A stretch of DNA of 64,000 nt from Anodontia alba (Eukaryota > Mollusca > Bivalvia > Lucinida > Lucinidae), in the NCBI GenBank assembly GCA_964016985.1, contig OZ024830.1:61148550-61212549 (forward strand). Reading direction: 5' to 3'. Shown piece after piece: positions 1 through 12,045 of this stretch (the first letter of the stretch is position 1; each line of letters begins with the position of its first letter). A program made the position numbers and the translations under genes. The notes below the pieces were generated by a model. The model had not been told where the DNA came from and did no database searches. It saw only the letters and a list, made by a program, of their open reading frames with translations.

Positions 1-948
1 TCACTGTTTATGTATGTACTGAATGTGGGCGTGATTCAGCAAAAACAAAAAACAAAATGAAGATTCCCACAATTTTCTGCGTGATGTTCATTTTTATTCC
101 GGACCTAAAAGTATTTAAAAAGTTGCTTTTTGTTCATTTTTCTCTGACATGAAAGCAAGGTATCAAATTTATTGATAAAATTCAATCATATCACTCATCA
201 TATCAGTGGATGGATCAGTTGCATACATGGAAACAACTCAACTTATACGTTACCAACAAGGCAAACAACTCAATCACCAGATAGCATTATATTGCCAGGA
301 AATACCAATCATATTCTTTAAACATTTTATTCTGATAATAATCATAGAAAGTAAGTATTTTAAGGACTATTTTGTTATTGTTTGCATGTGCTGAAGCAGA
401 ATTTATGCTAACTGTTATTAGGGTATGAAATGATCTGCAAAACATCCCGTCTATATTACCGAGAAATTGGGTCAGGTATAAAAGCCATGGCCGAGCTGCC
501 GAGCCGAAAAAGCCGAGCCTGATACAGTGTTTCCGTGTATTTGTTCAAAAGAGTATTGATCCAAATACATTTTTCAGTATTAAAAATGTATGTTCTTTCA
601 GATAAAATATGTTGCCAATTTTTCTTTTTAGAATTGACATCATGGTGATGTCACAAAGTATACTACTGTCATTTACATACAAAAGACTTGTAGAAGGGAA
701 TATGTTAAGATGTCTGAATTAGACAGGCGATTAATTTAACCCCAACTTGCATATCCTTGACATGACTTATTCTCATGGATGCAAAATTGCTCCGTGGGGC
801 CAAATGAATGAAGAGCAAACCATATAGGCTACTTGAAATATCAACATTTCCATGGCAACCTAAGTTAATATATTCAACCAAGATGGTACACCTTACAAAT
901 TGATCATATCTTAGTCCATATTTGATATAAATCAAACCATGAGGTACC
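1..948. other. No gene or clear repeat recognised
   Basis: AT-rich DNA with short open frames only. I see no splice-bounded exon, no RNA gene and no repeat that recurs elsewhere in the window. Confidence 0.5.
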
Positions 949-3017
949 AAACAAGAGGACCATGATGGCCCTATATCGCTCACCTGAATATCATAGCACT
1001 CAAGGAGAATATGACTTAATCAGAGGAACATTTCTGCGAAATTATTTTGAAATCAGGCCATAGGAGATGTTGTTTAAAGGTTTTTCTATTTTTAGCTCTG
1101 GTGGCCATTTTGTTCAGCAGAACAGAACCATTTTAGCAATTTTGGTAACTGGGTATTAGAGGAACATTTCTTTGAAATTATTTTGAAATCAGGCCCTTGG
1201 CCTAGGAGGAAATGTTGTTTAAGATTTTCTTTTTTGTTTTTTTTTGCTCTGGATGCCAATTTGTTTAGCAAAATGGCACCATTTTAGCCATATGGTAGAG
1301 GGTCACTCAAGAAACATTCCTGTAAAATAATTTCAAAATCCATTCACCGGTTTAGGAGGAGATGTCTTTTAAGTAAATTGTTGACAGACGCATGACAGTC
1401 TATGCCCTTTTTTTCTAGTTTTAGCTCTGGTGGCCATTTTGTTAAGCCAAAGGGAACCATTTTTTTGTTAAGCCAAAGGGAACCATTTTTTTGTTAAGCC
1501 AAAGGGGACCATTTTAGCAGTTTTGGTCAAGGGACATAAGAGAAATCCCATCAGAGGCCTAAGAGGAGATGTTATTTAAAGGATTTTCTATTTTCAGCTC
1601 TGGCTGCCATTTTCATACATGCCATAAGCTATGGACTAAAATCTGTGAGATAAGGCAAAATTTTATGGCAGATTTGACAAAATTCTGTGAGATTTTCTTA
1701 AAGATTACTTTGGAGCTTCCCTAATATAGTCTAAAGTCTTTTTCCTTCATGTAAGAGGCATGTGAAAACCACAACAATGTGTGATTAATGTTTATTTCTT
1801 CATAAAATCTGTAGTAAAATGGTCTGAAAATTCTGTGAGATAGCCTAGGATTTTTTTTATAGGAATTGCCTTCCAGATGGGCCAAATTCTGTGAGATTTT
1901 ATCTCACAGTGTGAGATATGGCATGTATGCATTTTGCTCAGCAGAGTAGAACAATTTTAGCTATTTTTGTAAAAGGGCATTAGAGGAACATTTCTGTGAA
2001 ATTATTTTGAAATTGTGCCATTAGCCTGGAAGGAGATGTCCTTTAAACATTTTTTTTCTATTTTTAGCTCTGGTGGTCATTTTGCTCAGCAGAGCAGAAT
2101 CATTTTAGCAATTTTGGTAAAGGTCACTCAAGGAATATTCCTGTAAAATTATTTCAAAATCCATTAACCCGTTTAGGAGGAGATGTCTCTTAAGTAGATT
2201 GTTGATAGATGCATGACAGTCTATGCCCTTCTTTTTTTTTTAGCTCTGGTGGCCATTTTGTTCAGCCAAACGGAACCAAGGCAAAGGCGCATTAGATTCA
2301 GTAAAATTGTTTTGAAATCGGGCACTTGGCCTAGAAGAAGCTGTCGTTTAAAAGGGTTTTTCTATTTTTAGCTCTGGTGGCCATTTTGTTCAACGGAATG
2401 GAATCATACTAGCAATTTTGGTAAAGGGGCATGAGAGGAACATTTCTGTGAAATTATTTTGAAATTGGCCATTGGCCTGGGAGGAGATGTCGTTTAAAGG
2501 TTTTTTCTATTTTTAGCTCTGGTGGCCATTTATTTAGTGGAGCAGAACCATTTTAGCAATTTTGGTAAAGGGGCATAAGAGGAACATTTCTGTGAAATTA
2601 TTTTGAAATCAAGCCATTGGCCTGGGAGGAGATGTCGTTTAAAGGTTTTTCTATTTTAGCTCTGGCGGCCATTTGTTTAGCGGAGCAGAACCATTAGGCA
2701 GTTTTGGTAAAGATCATCTAAGGAACATTCCTGTGAAATTATTTCAAAATCCATTCAGTGGCCTAGAAGGAGGTGTCATTTTAAGGTTTTTCTATTTTTA
2801 GCTCTGGCGGCCATTTTGTTTAGCGGAGCGGAACCATTAGGCAATTGTGGTAGCGGGTCACCAAAGGAACATTCCTGTAAAATTATTTCAAAATCCATTC
2901 ACCGGTTTAGGAGGGGATGTCTTTTAAGTAAATTGTTAACAGACGGATGACACACGACGGACAACACAAGAAAACCAGTCACAAAAGCTCACCTTTAACC
3001 TTTGGCTCAGGTGAGTT
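949..3017 (+). repeat. Tandem-core interspersed element A (about 145-bp monomers)
   Basis: Starts AAACAAGAGGACCATGATGG, like the elements at 52033 and 54052, and ends CCTTTGGCTCAGGTGAGTTA. The core is roughly a dozen degenerate monomers, each with GCTCTGGTGGCCATTTTGTT and a GGAGGAGATGTC phrase. A short GACGGATGACACACGACGG junction follows the last monomer. It has no coding capacity. The organisation resembles bivalve MINE/pearl-type elements (family knowledge, not tested). Confidence 0.85.
1614..1929. mobile_element. MITE nested in a monomer of element A
   Basis: Perfect 13-bp terminal inverted repeats, CATACATGCCATA (1614-1626) and TATGGCATGTATG (1917-1929), flanked by a 6-bp target duplication CATTTT (1608-1613 and 1930-1935). 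Removing the insert restores an uninterrupted monomer. The interior repeats the phrase CTGTGAGAT several times. Confidence 0.85.
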
Positions 3018-3019
3018 AA

Positions 3020-3470
3020 ATAAAAGAATAGACACTGGTCTTTAATATATTTAGAAAATATACAAATTAGCTTATTTGCATATGCATGAATATTTTTTTG
3101 CGAAAACAGTCAATAAAATACAAGACATATTAATCCGACACATCCAGTCTTTGGCCACTACAAATTAACCAAAACATGCAAAATAAGAGATTAGACATTG
3201 GCTTATTGCTTCTACTCCATTTAAAAATACACAAATTAGCTCATTTGCATATGCATGAATATTAATTAATACTTATGTTTTGCCAAACAAAGTCAGTAAA
3301 ATACAAGACAAATTAATCATATCCCAGTCTGTGGTCAATATTGGTTAACCAAAATGTACAAGGTAAGACCTTATGCACTGGCTTTTATTCCATATGTGCA
3401 AATAAGCTCATTTGCATATGCATATATATGCCTAAATGCTTAAATGTTGGTGAAAAATCATACAAAAATC
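3020..3470. repeat. Degenerate ~170-bp direct repeats
   Basis: Nearly three copies of a unit containing ATTTGCATATGCATGAATAT, then GTCAATAAAATACAAGAC and ATTAACCAAAACATG. This is direct tandem duplication of AT-rich DNA with no coding content. Confidence 0.65.
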
Positions 3471-3578
3471 CACTGGAAACTGAGCTTTTTTATACTTCTT
3501 TGTTTTATGTTTTTTTAGTATTTTAGACTATTTTGTTTAACAACTATTGTGCTTGATAGTGAGCATGCAATTCTATTC

Positions 3579-3774
3579 TTAACCCTTCCCATGCTGAATA
3601 AATTAGGAAGCCACACCCATTTCTAATTGTTAGCCAATCAGATTACTTGATCCAGATTGTTGATATAAATTCATATTCTGAGTTGCAAACAGTGCAGATC
3701 CAGAGCCAACTGATCTGGATCTACACTGTTTGCAAAAGCAGGGTATATCTGGGTTCAGCAGGACAAGGGCTAAG
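3579..3774. mobile_element. TTAA MITE, 'CCTTGTCCTGC' family
   Basis: Begins TTAACCCTTCCCATGCTGAA and ends TTCAGCAGGACAAGGGCTAA; the ends are inverted copies. The core has the AGATCCAGA..CTGATCTGGATCT hairpin with ACTGTTTGC. Other copies are at 10657, 29251, 31712, 61456 and 62976. Confidence 0.75.
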
Positions 3775-4515
3775 AAAAATAGGCTTAGGTAGCATCTAAC
3801 GTCTTGATATGGAATCCATATATGTCTTGCTTGTGTCTAAACACAGAACCCTTTATGTTTTATCTGTTATAATTCTGAGTATTTAAGCCTCCTACTTGCT
3901 TGAAATTATAAGGCTTAAAATAGTAATGTGAATCAAACAGAAATGGGATAAGGAATTGTTATTTTCACGTATCAAGGGCCAATATAGGGTCAGCATATCT
4001 ACTTTAAGGCAAAATTATACAGTTTTTTTTTTATATAGTTAATCTACTTTTAGCTTTTTTTGTTAGAGGCATGGCCTCTTGTTTCCAGAAAATGTTTTTT
4101 TTGGTAGCTTAGTAGAGCATCTGAGTCAGAACGGAATGAGGATAAGTTGGGTCATGTTCCCTAGGATGGGATGCAGATTGGTAAGTATGTCTTCTTCAAA
4201 CAAAATGTAATTAAAATAGCCATTATCCAAATGAAATTTTATTTCTGATGTCTAAGCCTCTAATTCTCTTAAAATTCTATGTGCCATAGTTTTATAGGTA
4301 CCCAGAATTAAATACAAATGAAGTAAGAAATGGTCATGCTCCTCTTGAATTTTTGGAGAATCAGACTTGTATAGTCTTATGTCCAGGCACATACCAGATT
4401 TCAAAACTGCATGGACTCATTCCCTACCAAGGGCTCAAGTGAGTCCTTTTTAACACCAAATAACATAGTGTTATATACAGTTTTCTGTTTCATTTATTAT
4501 TTCTCAGTCTTTTAA
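3775..4515. other. No feature recognised
   Basis: AT-rich spacer between repeats; no exon-like frame and no structure recognised. Confidence 0.5.
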
Positions 4516-7500
4516 TTTTTTAGCTCACCTGAGCCAAAGGCGGATGAGCTATTGTGATCACTCTGTGTCCATCGTCTGTCCATTCGTCTGTCCACCCATC
4601 TGTCCGTCTGTCTGTCTGTCCATTCACACCTTTGAACGACTTCTCCTCTGAAACCCCTGGGCCAAATTTCTTCAAACTTTATGTGGAGCCTTGTGTTAAA
4701 AGGGGATTGAAAATTTGTAAAAATGATCACGGTCCGTAAATAAGATGGCCACCACACACTATATAGCACCCATAGACTTATAATGGGAAAAACTTAGATT
4801 TTCTTCTCTGAAACCTTGAAGTCCAGAGCTTATATATTTAGTATGTAGCAATGTTTAGTGGTCCCCTACATAAATCCTGCCAATCAAGACCTGGGGTCCA
4901 AACTGGCCACGCCCCAGGGGGGGAGTGTACTCCCATAGACTTAATATGGGAAAAACTTAAAAAATCTTCTCTGAAACCTTGAGGTCCAGAGCTTATATAT
5001 TTAGTGTGTAGCAATGTTTAGTGGTCCCCTACATAAATCCTGCCAATCAAGCCCCTGGGCTCCAAACTGGCCATGCCCCGGGGATCATTAGCTCTCATAG
5101 ATTTATAATGGAAAAAACTTAAAAAATCTTCTCCTCTGAAACCATGAGGCCCACAGCTTACACATTTAATATGTAGCAATTTTTAGTGGTCCCCTTTCAT
5201 AAATCCTGTAAATCAAGCCCCTGGGGCCCAAAGTGGCCACTCCCCAGGGTGCATTAGCTCCCATAGACTTATAATGGGAAAAATTTAAAAAATCTTCTTC
5301 TCTGAAACCATGAGGCTCACAGCTAACATATTAAGTATGTAGAAATGTTTAGTAGTTCCCTACATAAATCCTGCCAATCAAGCCCCTGGGGCCCAAACTG
5401 GCCCAGCCCGTGGGTCATTAGCTCCCATAGACTTATAATGGGGAAAACTTAAAAAAATCTTCTCTAAAAGCATGAGGCCTACAGCTTATATATTTAGTGT
5501 GTAGCAATGTTTAGTGGTCCCCTACATAAATCCTGCCGATCAAGCCCCTGGAGTCCAAACTGGCCACACCCCGGGGGTCATTAGCTCCCATAAACTTATC
5601 ATGTGAAAAACTTAAAAAATCTTCTTCTCTAAAACCATGAGGCCCAGAGCTTATATATTTAGTATGTAGCAATGTTTTGTGGTCCCCTACATAAATCCTG
5701 CCAATCAAGCCCCTGGGATCCAAAATGGCCATGCCCCTGGGGTCATTAGCTCCCATAGACTTAAAATAGTAAACAATTAAAAAAAATCTTCTTCTCTGAA
5801 AGCATGAAGCCCATAGCTTACATATTTAGTATACAGCAATATTTAGTGGTCCCCTTCATAAATCCTGCAAATCAAGCCCCTGGGGTCCAAACTGGCCATG
5901 CCCGGGGGTCATTAGCTCCCATAGACTTATAATGGAAAAACTTAAAAAAATCTACTTCTCTGAAACCATGAGGCCCAGAGCTAACAGATGTAGTATGTAG
6001 CAATGTTTGGTGGTCTTCTACATTAATTCTTCCAACCATGCCCCTGGGGTCCAAATTGGCCATTTCTCAGGGGGTCATATAGAGCTATTTAGCTAATAAC
6101 CTTTAAAAATTTCTTCTCTGAAGCCATGATGCAGAGAGCTAACAGATTAAGTATTTAGCAGTGTTTAGTTGTCTCCTACATAAATCCTGCCAATCAAGCC
6201 CCTTGGGTCCAAACCGGCCGTGCCCCGGAGGTCATTAGCTCCCATAGACTTATAATGGGAAAAAAACTTAAAAAATCTTCTTCTCTGAAACCATGAAGCC
6301 CAAAGCTTAAATATTTAGTGTGCAGCAATGTTAAGTGGTTCCCTACATGAATTCTGCCAATCAAGACCCTGGGGTCTAAACTGGCCACGGCTTGGGGGTC
6401 ATTAGCTCCCATAGTCTTATAAGGAAAAAACTTAAAAAATCTTCTCTGAAACCTCGAGGCCCACAGCTTATATATTTAGTGTATAGCAATGTTTAGTGGT
6501 CCCCTACATAAATCCTGCTAATCAAGCCCCTCGGCTCCAGACTGGCCACACCCCAGGGGGTCATATGTTTATATGGAGCTATATACCGGTAGCTAAGAAT
6601 ATTCAAAAATCTTCTTCTTTGAAACCATGAGGCCCAGAGTTAACAGATTAAGTATGTAGCAATGTTTGGTGGTGTCCTACATAAATCCTGCCAACCATGC
6701 CCCTGGGGTCCAAATTGGCTGTGCCCCGGGGGTCATTAGCTCCCATAGACTTAAAATGGGAAAAACCTAAAATGTCTTCTTCTCTGAAGCTATGAGGCCC
6801 ACAGCTTATATGTTTAGTGTGTAGCAATGTATAGTGGTCCTCTACCTAAATCCTACCAATCAAGCCCCTGGGGTCCAAACTGGCCAAACCCCAGGGGTCA
6901 TATGTTTATATAGAACCATGTAGCTAAAGAACCTTCAAAAATCTTCTTCTCTGAAACCATGAGGTCCAGAGCTAACAGATTTAGTATGTAGCAATGTTTG
7001 GTGGTCTTCTACATTAATTCTTCCCACCATGCCCCGGGGTCCAAATTGGCCATTTCTCAGGGGGTCATTAGCTCCCATGGACTAAAAATAGTTGAAAAAA
7101 AAAATTAAAAAAAAAATTTTCACTGAAACTATGAGGTCCACAGCTTAAAGATTTAGTATGTAGCAATGTTTAGTGTCCCCTACATAAATCCTGCCAATGA
7201 AGCCCCTGGGGTCTAAATTAGCCATGCCCCCGGGGTCATTAACTCCCATAGACCTATAATGGGAAAACCTTATTAAAATCTTCTTCTCTGAAACCATGAG
7301 GCCCACAGCTCATATATTTAGTATGTTGCAATATGTAGTGGTCCCCTACATAAACCATGCCCCTGGGGTCCAAATTGGCCATGCCCTGGGGGTAATTTAC
7401 TCCCACAGACTTATAATGGGGAAAGAAACTAGAGAGATCTTTTTCTCTGAAACTTTCAGGCCCACAGCTTATGTATTTAGTATGTAGCAATGTTTAATGG

Positions 7501-7655
7501 TCCCCTACATAAATCCTGCCAATAAGCCCCTGGGGTTTAAACTGGTTTTACTTACGGCCCTTTTAAAAAAGAATTTCAGCATTTTAACCTTGTAAGCAAG
7601 ATAACTTACAGCAATTAACTCAGGTGAGGGCTGTGTCCCATAGGCCTCTTGTTTT
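4516..7655 (-). repeat. Tandem-core interspersed element B (about 165-bp monomers)
   Basis: Element in reverse orientation. The left end is TAGCTCACCTGAGCCAAAGG, then a CTGTCCGTCTGTCTGTC stretch (reverse of the GGACGGAC junction), then about 17 monomers, and finally GGCCTCTTGTTTT. Each monomer has GTGGTCCCCTACATAAATCC, CCCCTGGGGTCC and TTAGCTCCCATAGACTTA. Open frames across it repeat the monomer and are not genes. Confidence 0.88.
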
Positions 7656-7910
7656 CAGTTAATATGCTTTGTAGGTCATTTCAGTTCAGTCCCTTAACCT
7701 TGAAGGTCGTTGGGGTACTACTGATGATGTTGCAACATGTCTTCATCTTTCTCTGTCTTTCTTTGTCTTCCCCTGCCTTGGGTGAATATCCAGCCCCAAG
7801 TCTGCCCTCCTTTCGTCCTTGCTCTTTTTTGGCCATACCATCTGAGATTCCACATCTTCATTATGGCTAGAAGATCGTCATGCACTCCGATTGAATCCTG
7901 GATTCTGTTG

Positions 7911-9208
7911 TCTACATGGCTTTCGTAGACCTGGAAAAGGCGTTTGATCAAGTACCTCGGAAGGTCATCTGGTGGGCGCTGAGAAAACTTGGTGTGGAGG
8001 AGTGGATTGTGCGAATGGTGCAGGGGATGTATGCAAATGCACGGAGCCGTGTCTGTGTTGGTGAGGGGTACAGTGAAGAGTTTGAAGTGAAGGTTAGTGT
8101 TCACCAAGGATCAGTACTCAGCCCACTGCTCTTCATCATTGGGCTTGAAGCCTTATCACGAGAGTTCCGCTCTGGGGTCCCCTGGGAGGACCTCTATGCC
8201 GATGACCTTGTTATCATTGCTGAATTGCTTGAGGAATGTGTCAGGAGGCTCTTGACTTGGAAAGAAGCAATGGAGAAGAAAGGACTGAGAATAAATGCAG
8301 GAAAGACAAAGATCATGATCTGCGGTACAGGACTGGACCTCCTGCAGAGTTCAGGCGAGTTTCCATGCGCTGTCTGTCGCACTGGAGTAGGCAGCAACAG
8401 CATCTTCTGCAATGGCTGCAAGCACTGGGTGCACAAGAAATGCAGTGGGCTCAAGCGCTTGAAAAAGGACCCTGACTATAGATGTACACGGTGCCAGGGA
8501 ACTGCACGCCCCTTGGATGGCAGACCACAGAAGGAAGTCCAGGTCGGACCTGACAAGCTTGAGGTGGTAGCTTCCTTTTGCTACCTAGGAGACATGCTTT
8601 CAGCAGCAGGTGGCTGTGAACTTTCAACCACAACACATGTGAAAACTGCCTGGAAGAAGTTCAAGGATCTGCTACCAGTCCTCCCTTCACGCCACCTCTC
8701 TTTCAAAACACGTGGCCATGTGTGTGGAGCGCAATGCTCCAGCGAGACTTGGCCATTGACAAAGCTGAACCTCCAGCGTCTGCAGCGAAATGACAAGGCA
8801 ATGATCAGACAGACCTGCAATGTCAGGCCGCAAGACATTGTCACCACCAGGTCCAATGAGCTACTTGTGCGGCTTGGAATTGAGGATCTGGACCTCATTC
8901 TGAAGGAGAGAAGTCTTTGATGGTATGGACGTGGAACGCTCCAGTGGTGCATCAAGACAGCCTTTGACATACAGGTTGATGGAAAGCGTGGGCCTGAGAG
9001 GCCCAAAATGACATGGAAGTAGCTGACAGAGAGGGATTGCAGAGAGTGGAAGCTCTCGGCTATCAACCCTCATGATAGACGTACCTGGAGATCTAGCGCG
9101 AGATCTGCCATGCGTGCAGCAAGCCAGCTATCTGGAAGAGGGCCCACTGATGTGGATGTTGCCCCTGTACCTGCACGTTAATCAAAAATCCGATTATGAT
9201 GATTATGA
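7911..9208 (+). mobile_element. 5'-truncated non-LTR retrotransposon inserted in the older LINE
   Basis: Bounded by a 5-bp direct repeat TGTTG (7906-7910 and 9209-9213) and ending in a GATTAT-type simple tail, as expected for target-primed insertion. It begins inside the reverse-transcriptase domain, so the 5' part was never copied. Deleting it rejoins the flanking minus-strand LINE reading frame across NEEVRN / NRIQ. Confidence 0.85.
7916..9181 (+). pseudogene. Reverse transcriptase fragment with PHD-like zinc finger
   Basis: An open stretch of 334 codons (7916-8920) followed after a TGA by in-frame homologous sequence, with another stop near 9020, to about 9181. Landmarks in order: FVDLEKAFDQVPR (RT motif), HQGSVLSPLLF, the catalytic YADDLV, GLRINAGKTKIM, then a C4HC3 PHD-like finger. 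The finger runs from CAVC through FCNGC and HKKC to RCTRC, and is followed by VVASFCYLGDML and LNLQRLQRNDKAMIRQ. The two stops and the missing endonuclease and N-terminal RT make it inactive. The same architecture is common in cnidarian and molluscan LINE copies (family knowledge). It is not a host gene. Confidence 0.88.
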
Positions 9209-9545
9209 TGTTGCGAACCTCCTCATTTATCACTCATTTATCACTTGTTCTTTGTAGAAGATATTTAGAAATCTCAGCTAGCAGCTCATCTAAATACTTT
9301 GGCATCTCCTTCCAAGCTCTGCCCTAAGGATCAAGTTCTCACAGGTATAAAGGAAGGATAATATGAGTGGCCACATCAGCTGAACTTTAGAAGTGAGATG
9401 TTCTTGTCCTTCTATATGACTTTGTAAAGAGCTGATGTTGTTTGAGCAATCCTGGAAATAATTTCTGGTTCAAACCCATTGTTAGAGATGCTTGCGCCCA
9501 GGTATTTAAAGTTCTCCATTGCCTCTAGCCTCTGATCTTTTGTGT

Positions 9546-10656
9546 TTTTTTCTTTTTTTCATAAAGAAAGACATGGATAAGTATTTTCACATTCCTCAAT
9601 AAGAAGCCAATGATGGCGTAAATACTTCATACCTCTGTTATGGCAAAATACTTTTGAAATGTTTTCTACTTTAATAAATACTGTACAGATCTCGAGTCAA
9701 CCTCTCATTTCTTTCGAATTATTATCATACAGGTTAGATAAGTACCTTGACACAAACAAGAAAGGTGGTCCTCATGACTAGGGTCTTATGAGGAGAACAT
9801 CTAATCACAACAACATCCATTCTTGTGCGAGTAAATGTACTAACATACACATTTAAAAGCATGATTGTTTCAAATAAATAAAAGGCAAAGCTGGTAAAAA
9901 TAGTCATTAATAATGAATGTAAAATAAACTGTGCTATTTTACCATGAGCAAGATATATAAGCCCTCATGGGCCACTTACTAAAGAATGTGATCCAGCCTT
10001 TTCCTGTTTTAGTTTGAATCAGGGTACCAACCCAGCAACTAAGCATAAAATTCCAAAGAATACGAGGCTTAAACGTCAGAAATAATCACTGAAATAGAAA
10101 TGGCATATGAAACATATTTTTTTACTAGACGGAAGATATATCGATCTCTGCTTGGCTCCATTTCTCAGAGACCTTTCTTAGTAATCAGCATTATTATCCC
10201 AAGAAAAATTAGGAGGCTAAATTACTCAGAATAATGATTGCAAACAAAAATGCATAATATGTTCTGTAACTTGACATAAAACATATTTGTCACAAACAGG
10301 CCCATTGTGAGCCCAACTTAAGGCATGTGATACTAATTAACCCAATACCTGTTTGTTTTAGTATCTGTGCCTGACTGACTACCAGATTACCAGACATACT
10401 AATTTCTGAAAATTAATACAAATAATTAAGGTTAATGTACCAAAACTAGTAAGGAAACAGATTAATACAAGTTTACAGTGGCCTAGTTTTCTGATTGGTG
10501 ATGACTTTTGCCAAACAATTAGTATTAATGAATATTCAGAAATGTGCTAATGAGTTTATTAACATATATGGGCCATAAACAGAAAGACAATTTATAAGCA
10601 TTCATTTGGCACATTTTATAAATCTATATTGAGCACAATCTGGTTTATCATTACTG
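9546..10656. other. No gene recognised
   Basis: AT-rich spacer with no frame that fits a known domain and no repeat shared with other parts of the window. Confidence 0.45.
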
Positions 10657-10868
10657 TTAACCCTCGTTATGCTGTGTAAATTTAGATGTCACACCATCTA
10701 CTAATTGCCAAATACTTAGATTATTTGATCCAAGTTGTTGATACAAAGTCACATACTGAATAACAAATATTCAGATCCAGATCATTTGACTTCTGAAGAA
10801 GCCAACTGATCTGGATCTACACTGTTTGCATAGGCAGGGTGTATCCGGGTTCAGCAGGACCAGGGTTA
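10657..10868. mobile_element. TTAA MITE, 'CCTTGTCCTGC' family
   Basis: Flanked by TTAA. It begins CCCTCGTTATGCTG and ends TTCAGCAGGACCAGGG. The core holds CAGATCATTTG..AAGCCAACTGATCTGG with CACTGTTTGC. It is followed by a poly(T) run at about 10885-10905. Confidence 0.75.
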
Positions 10869-10869
10869 A

Positions 10870-11458
10870 CATTTGAGTCAGTTTTTTTTTTTTTTTTTTT
10901 TTTTTGTTAAATACCTTTGCTTTGTTTACCAACATATTTCTGGAGATCTTTGAAGATGATGTGTGGTTTATATTAATACCAGTACTAATTGATTATCATT
11001 TTGAATCATCCTAATGTTGCTGCAGACCAAAGCTTAAGGTCACAAACAGAATTTTTAACTTTTGTGTCAAAGTTTTGCGTATGATATTTTTTCTTTTTCT
11101 AAAAATCTTCACCCAAAATTGTGTTATTTGGTTAGCATAACTACCCCGGTACTGGATGGATATGCCTACTGCTGCAGACAAAAGGTCAACATCACAGACT
11201 TAGAAATTATGTTAACATTAACTTTAAAGCACTAAGTAAATTTGTGAATAGGAAACAGACTGCACATGACCAAGCAACATGGTACTGCCTCATCAGAAAA
11301 GATGTTTACAAAGCACAGAGAATCTGGGAAGTTAAGAGAAAGCGCCAACAGCAGAAAGCCAGAGCCAGTACATCACCATCTGCAGAATCTTCATCAGAGC
11401 TTTCTTGCACAATATGAAAGACAGTTCAGAGCAAAGATTAGTCATCAAAGAACACATG
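10870..11458. other. Spacer with one unrecognised open stretch
   Basis: Poly(T), AT-rich DNA and a short open frame at 11266-11459 rich in K, R, Q and S. It matches no family I know and lacks splice signals that convince me. It may be an old transposon fragment. Confidence 0.35.
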
Positions 11459-11471
11459 CAAAGCAACAGCA

Positions 11472-11778
11472 CGCCGGCCTCGATGGCTCAGTTGGATGCG
11501 CCGTCCTACTGGAGACCAGGAGGTCGCGGGTTCAACCCCCGCCGAGGTCAGCAACATCCTTTTGTGGAGATTGATCATGAAATATTTTCTACGGTCATTC
11601 TCTCCCTTCTGCTGATTCAAGAAGGGCATTTGTCAGTTTCTGGCGGAAGAATGTGCACAATACTGGTTAACCGCTTAGAGGATTAAGCCTGCCCAGTAAA
11701 TGTGTGGCTAGGTAAACTGACCGCGCTTGACATGACCCCATTGGGTTGACTGGGCCGTAAAACCTCAACACAAACAAA
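11472..11778 (+). mobile_element. tRNA-derived SINE, full length, with 13-bp target duplication
   Basis: The tRNA-like head has box A (TGGCTCAGTTGGATG) and box B (GGTTCAACCCC). A body follows, and the tail ends GTAAAACCTCAACACAAA. Flanking direct repeats CAAAGCAACAGCA lie at 11459-11471 and 11779-11791. This is the only head-first plus-strand full copy; most others in the window are reversed. Confidence 0.93.
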
Positions 11779-11810
11779 CAAAGCAACAGCACTGCAGTCA
11801 AGATCCTGTT

Positions 11811-12045
11811 GCTTTGTTTGTTTGTGTTGAAGTTATATGGCCAAATCAACCCAATGGGGTCATGTCGAGTGATGTGGTCAGTTTAACTAACAATACTTTT
11901 ACTGGGCAGGCTTATTCCTCTAAGCGGTTAACCAGTATTGTGCAAATTCTTTTGTCAGAAACTGACAACTGCCCTTCTTGAATCAGCGGAAGGCAGAGAA
12001 TGAATGGCTTGGCAGGGATCGAAGCTACATCCTCCTGATCACCTC
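11811..12045 (-). mobile_element. SINE, diverged copy facing the previous one
   Basis: Same family reversed: starts TTTGTTTGTTTGTGTTGAAG and CCCAATGGGGTCATGTC, with the head region decayed. It forms an inverted pair with the SINE at 11472. Confidence 0.8.

Larger units (their letters stand above)
7656..9545 (-). mobile_element. Decayed LINE, C-terminal reverse-transcriptase region, split by an insertion
   Basis: Minus-strand translation of 9545-9214 gives ENFKYLGASISNNGFEPEII, a CENLILRAELGKE piece and INEEVRN. After skipping 9208-7911 it resumes at RIQDSIGVHDDLLAI and LRWYG, then GRGRQRKTEKDE. These are the ordered landmarks of the 3' end of a common invertebrate LINE polyprotein (YLGA, Y-CE-WTLTAE, NEEVR-RI, L-WYGH, GRRQKRW). 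Several stops and frameshifts show it is dead. Confidence 0.75.

Noticed and set aside
5511..7490. Minus-strand open frames reading GANDPRG..SSGPHGFREED
   Set aside because: Same reason: repeats of the element B monomer, interrupted by stops at each divergence.
11266..11459. Basic open frame (KRKRQQQKARA-like in one frame)
   Set aside because: No recognised domain, several frames equally open, and a SINE sits directly beside it; not enough for a gene call.
11490..11560. Possible functional tRNA gene
   Set aside because: Box A and box B are present, but the sequence is a SINE head: many near-identical copies, no paired acceptor stem that I can form, and a SINE body and target duplication follow.
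11438..11629. Short frames with LTSAGVEPATSWSPVGRR and its complement, also at 31188, 38799, 45393, 62302 and 62691
   Set aside because: They are translations of the SINE tRNA-like head, not conserved genes.
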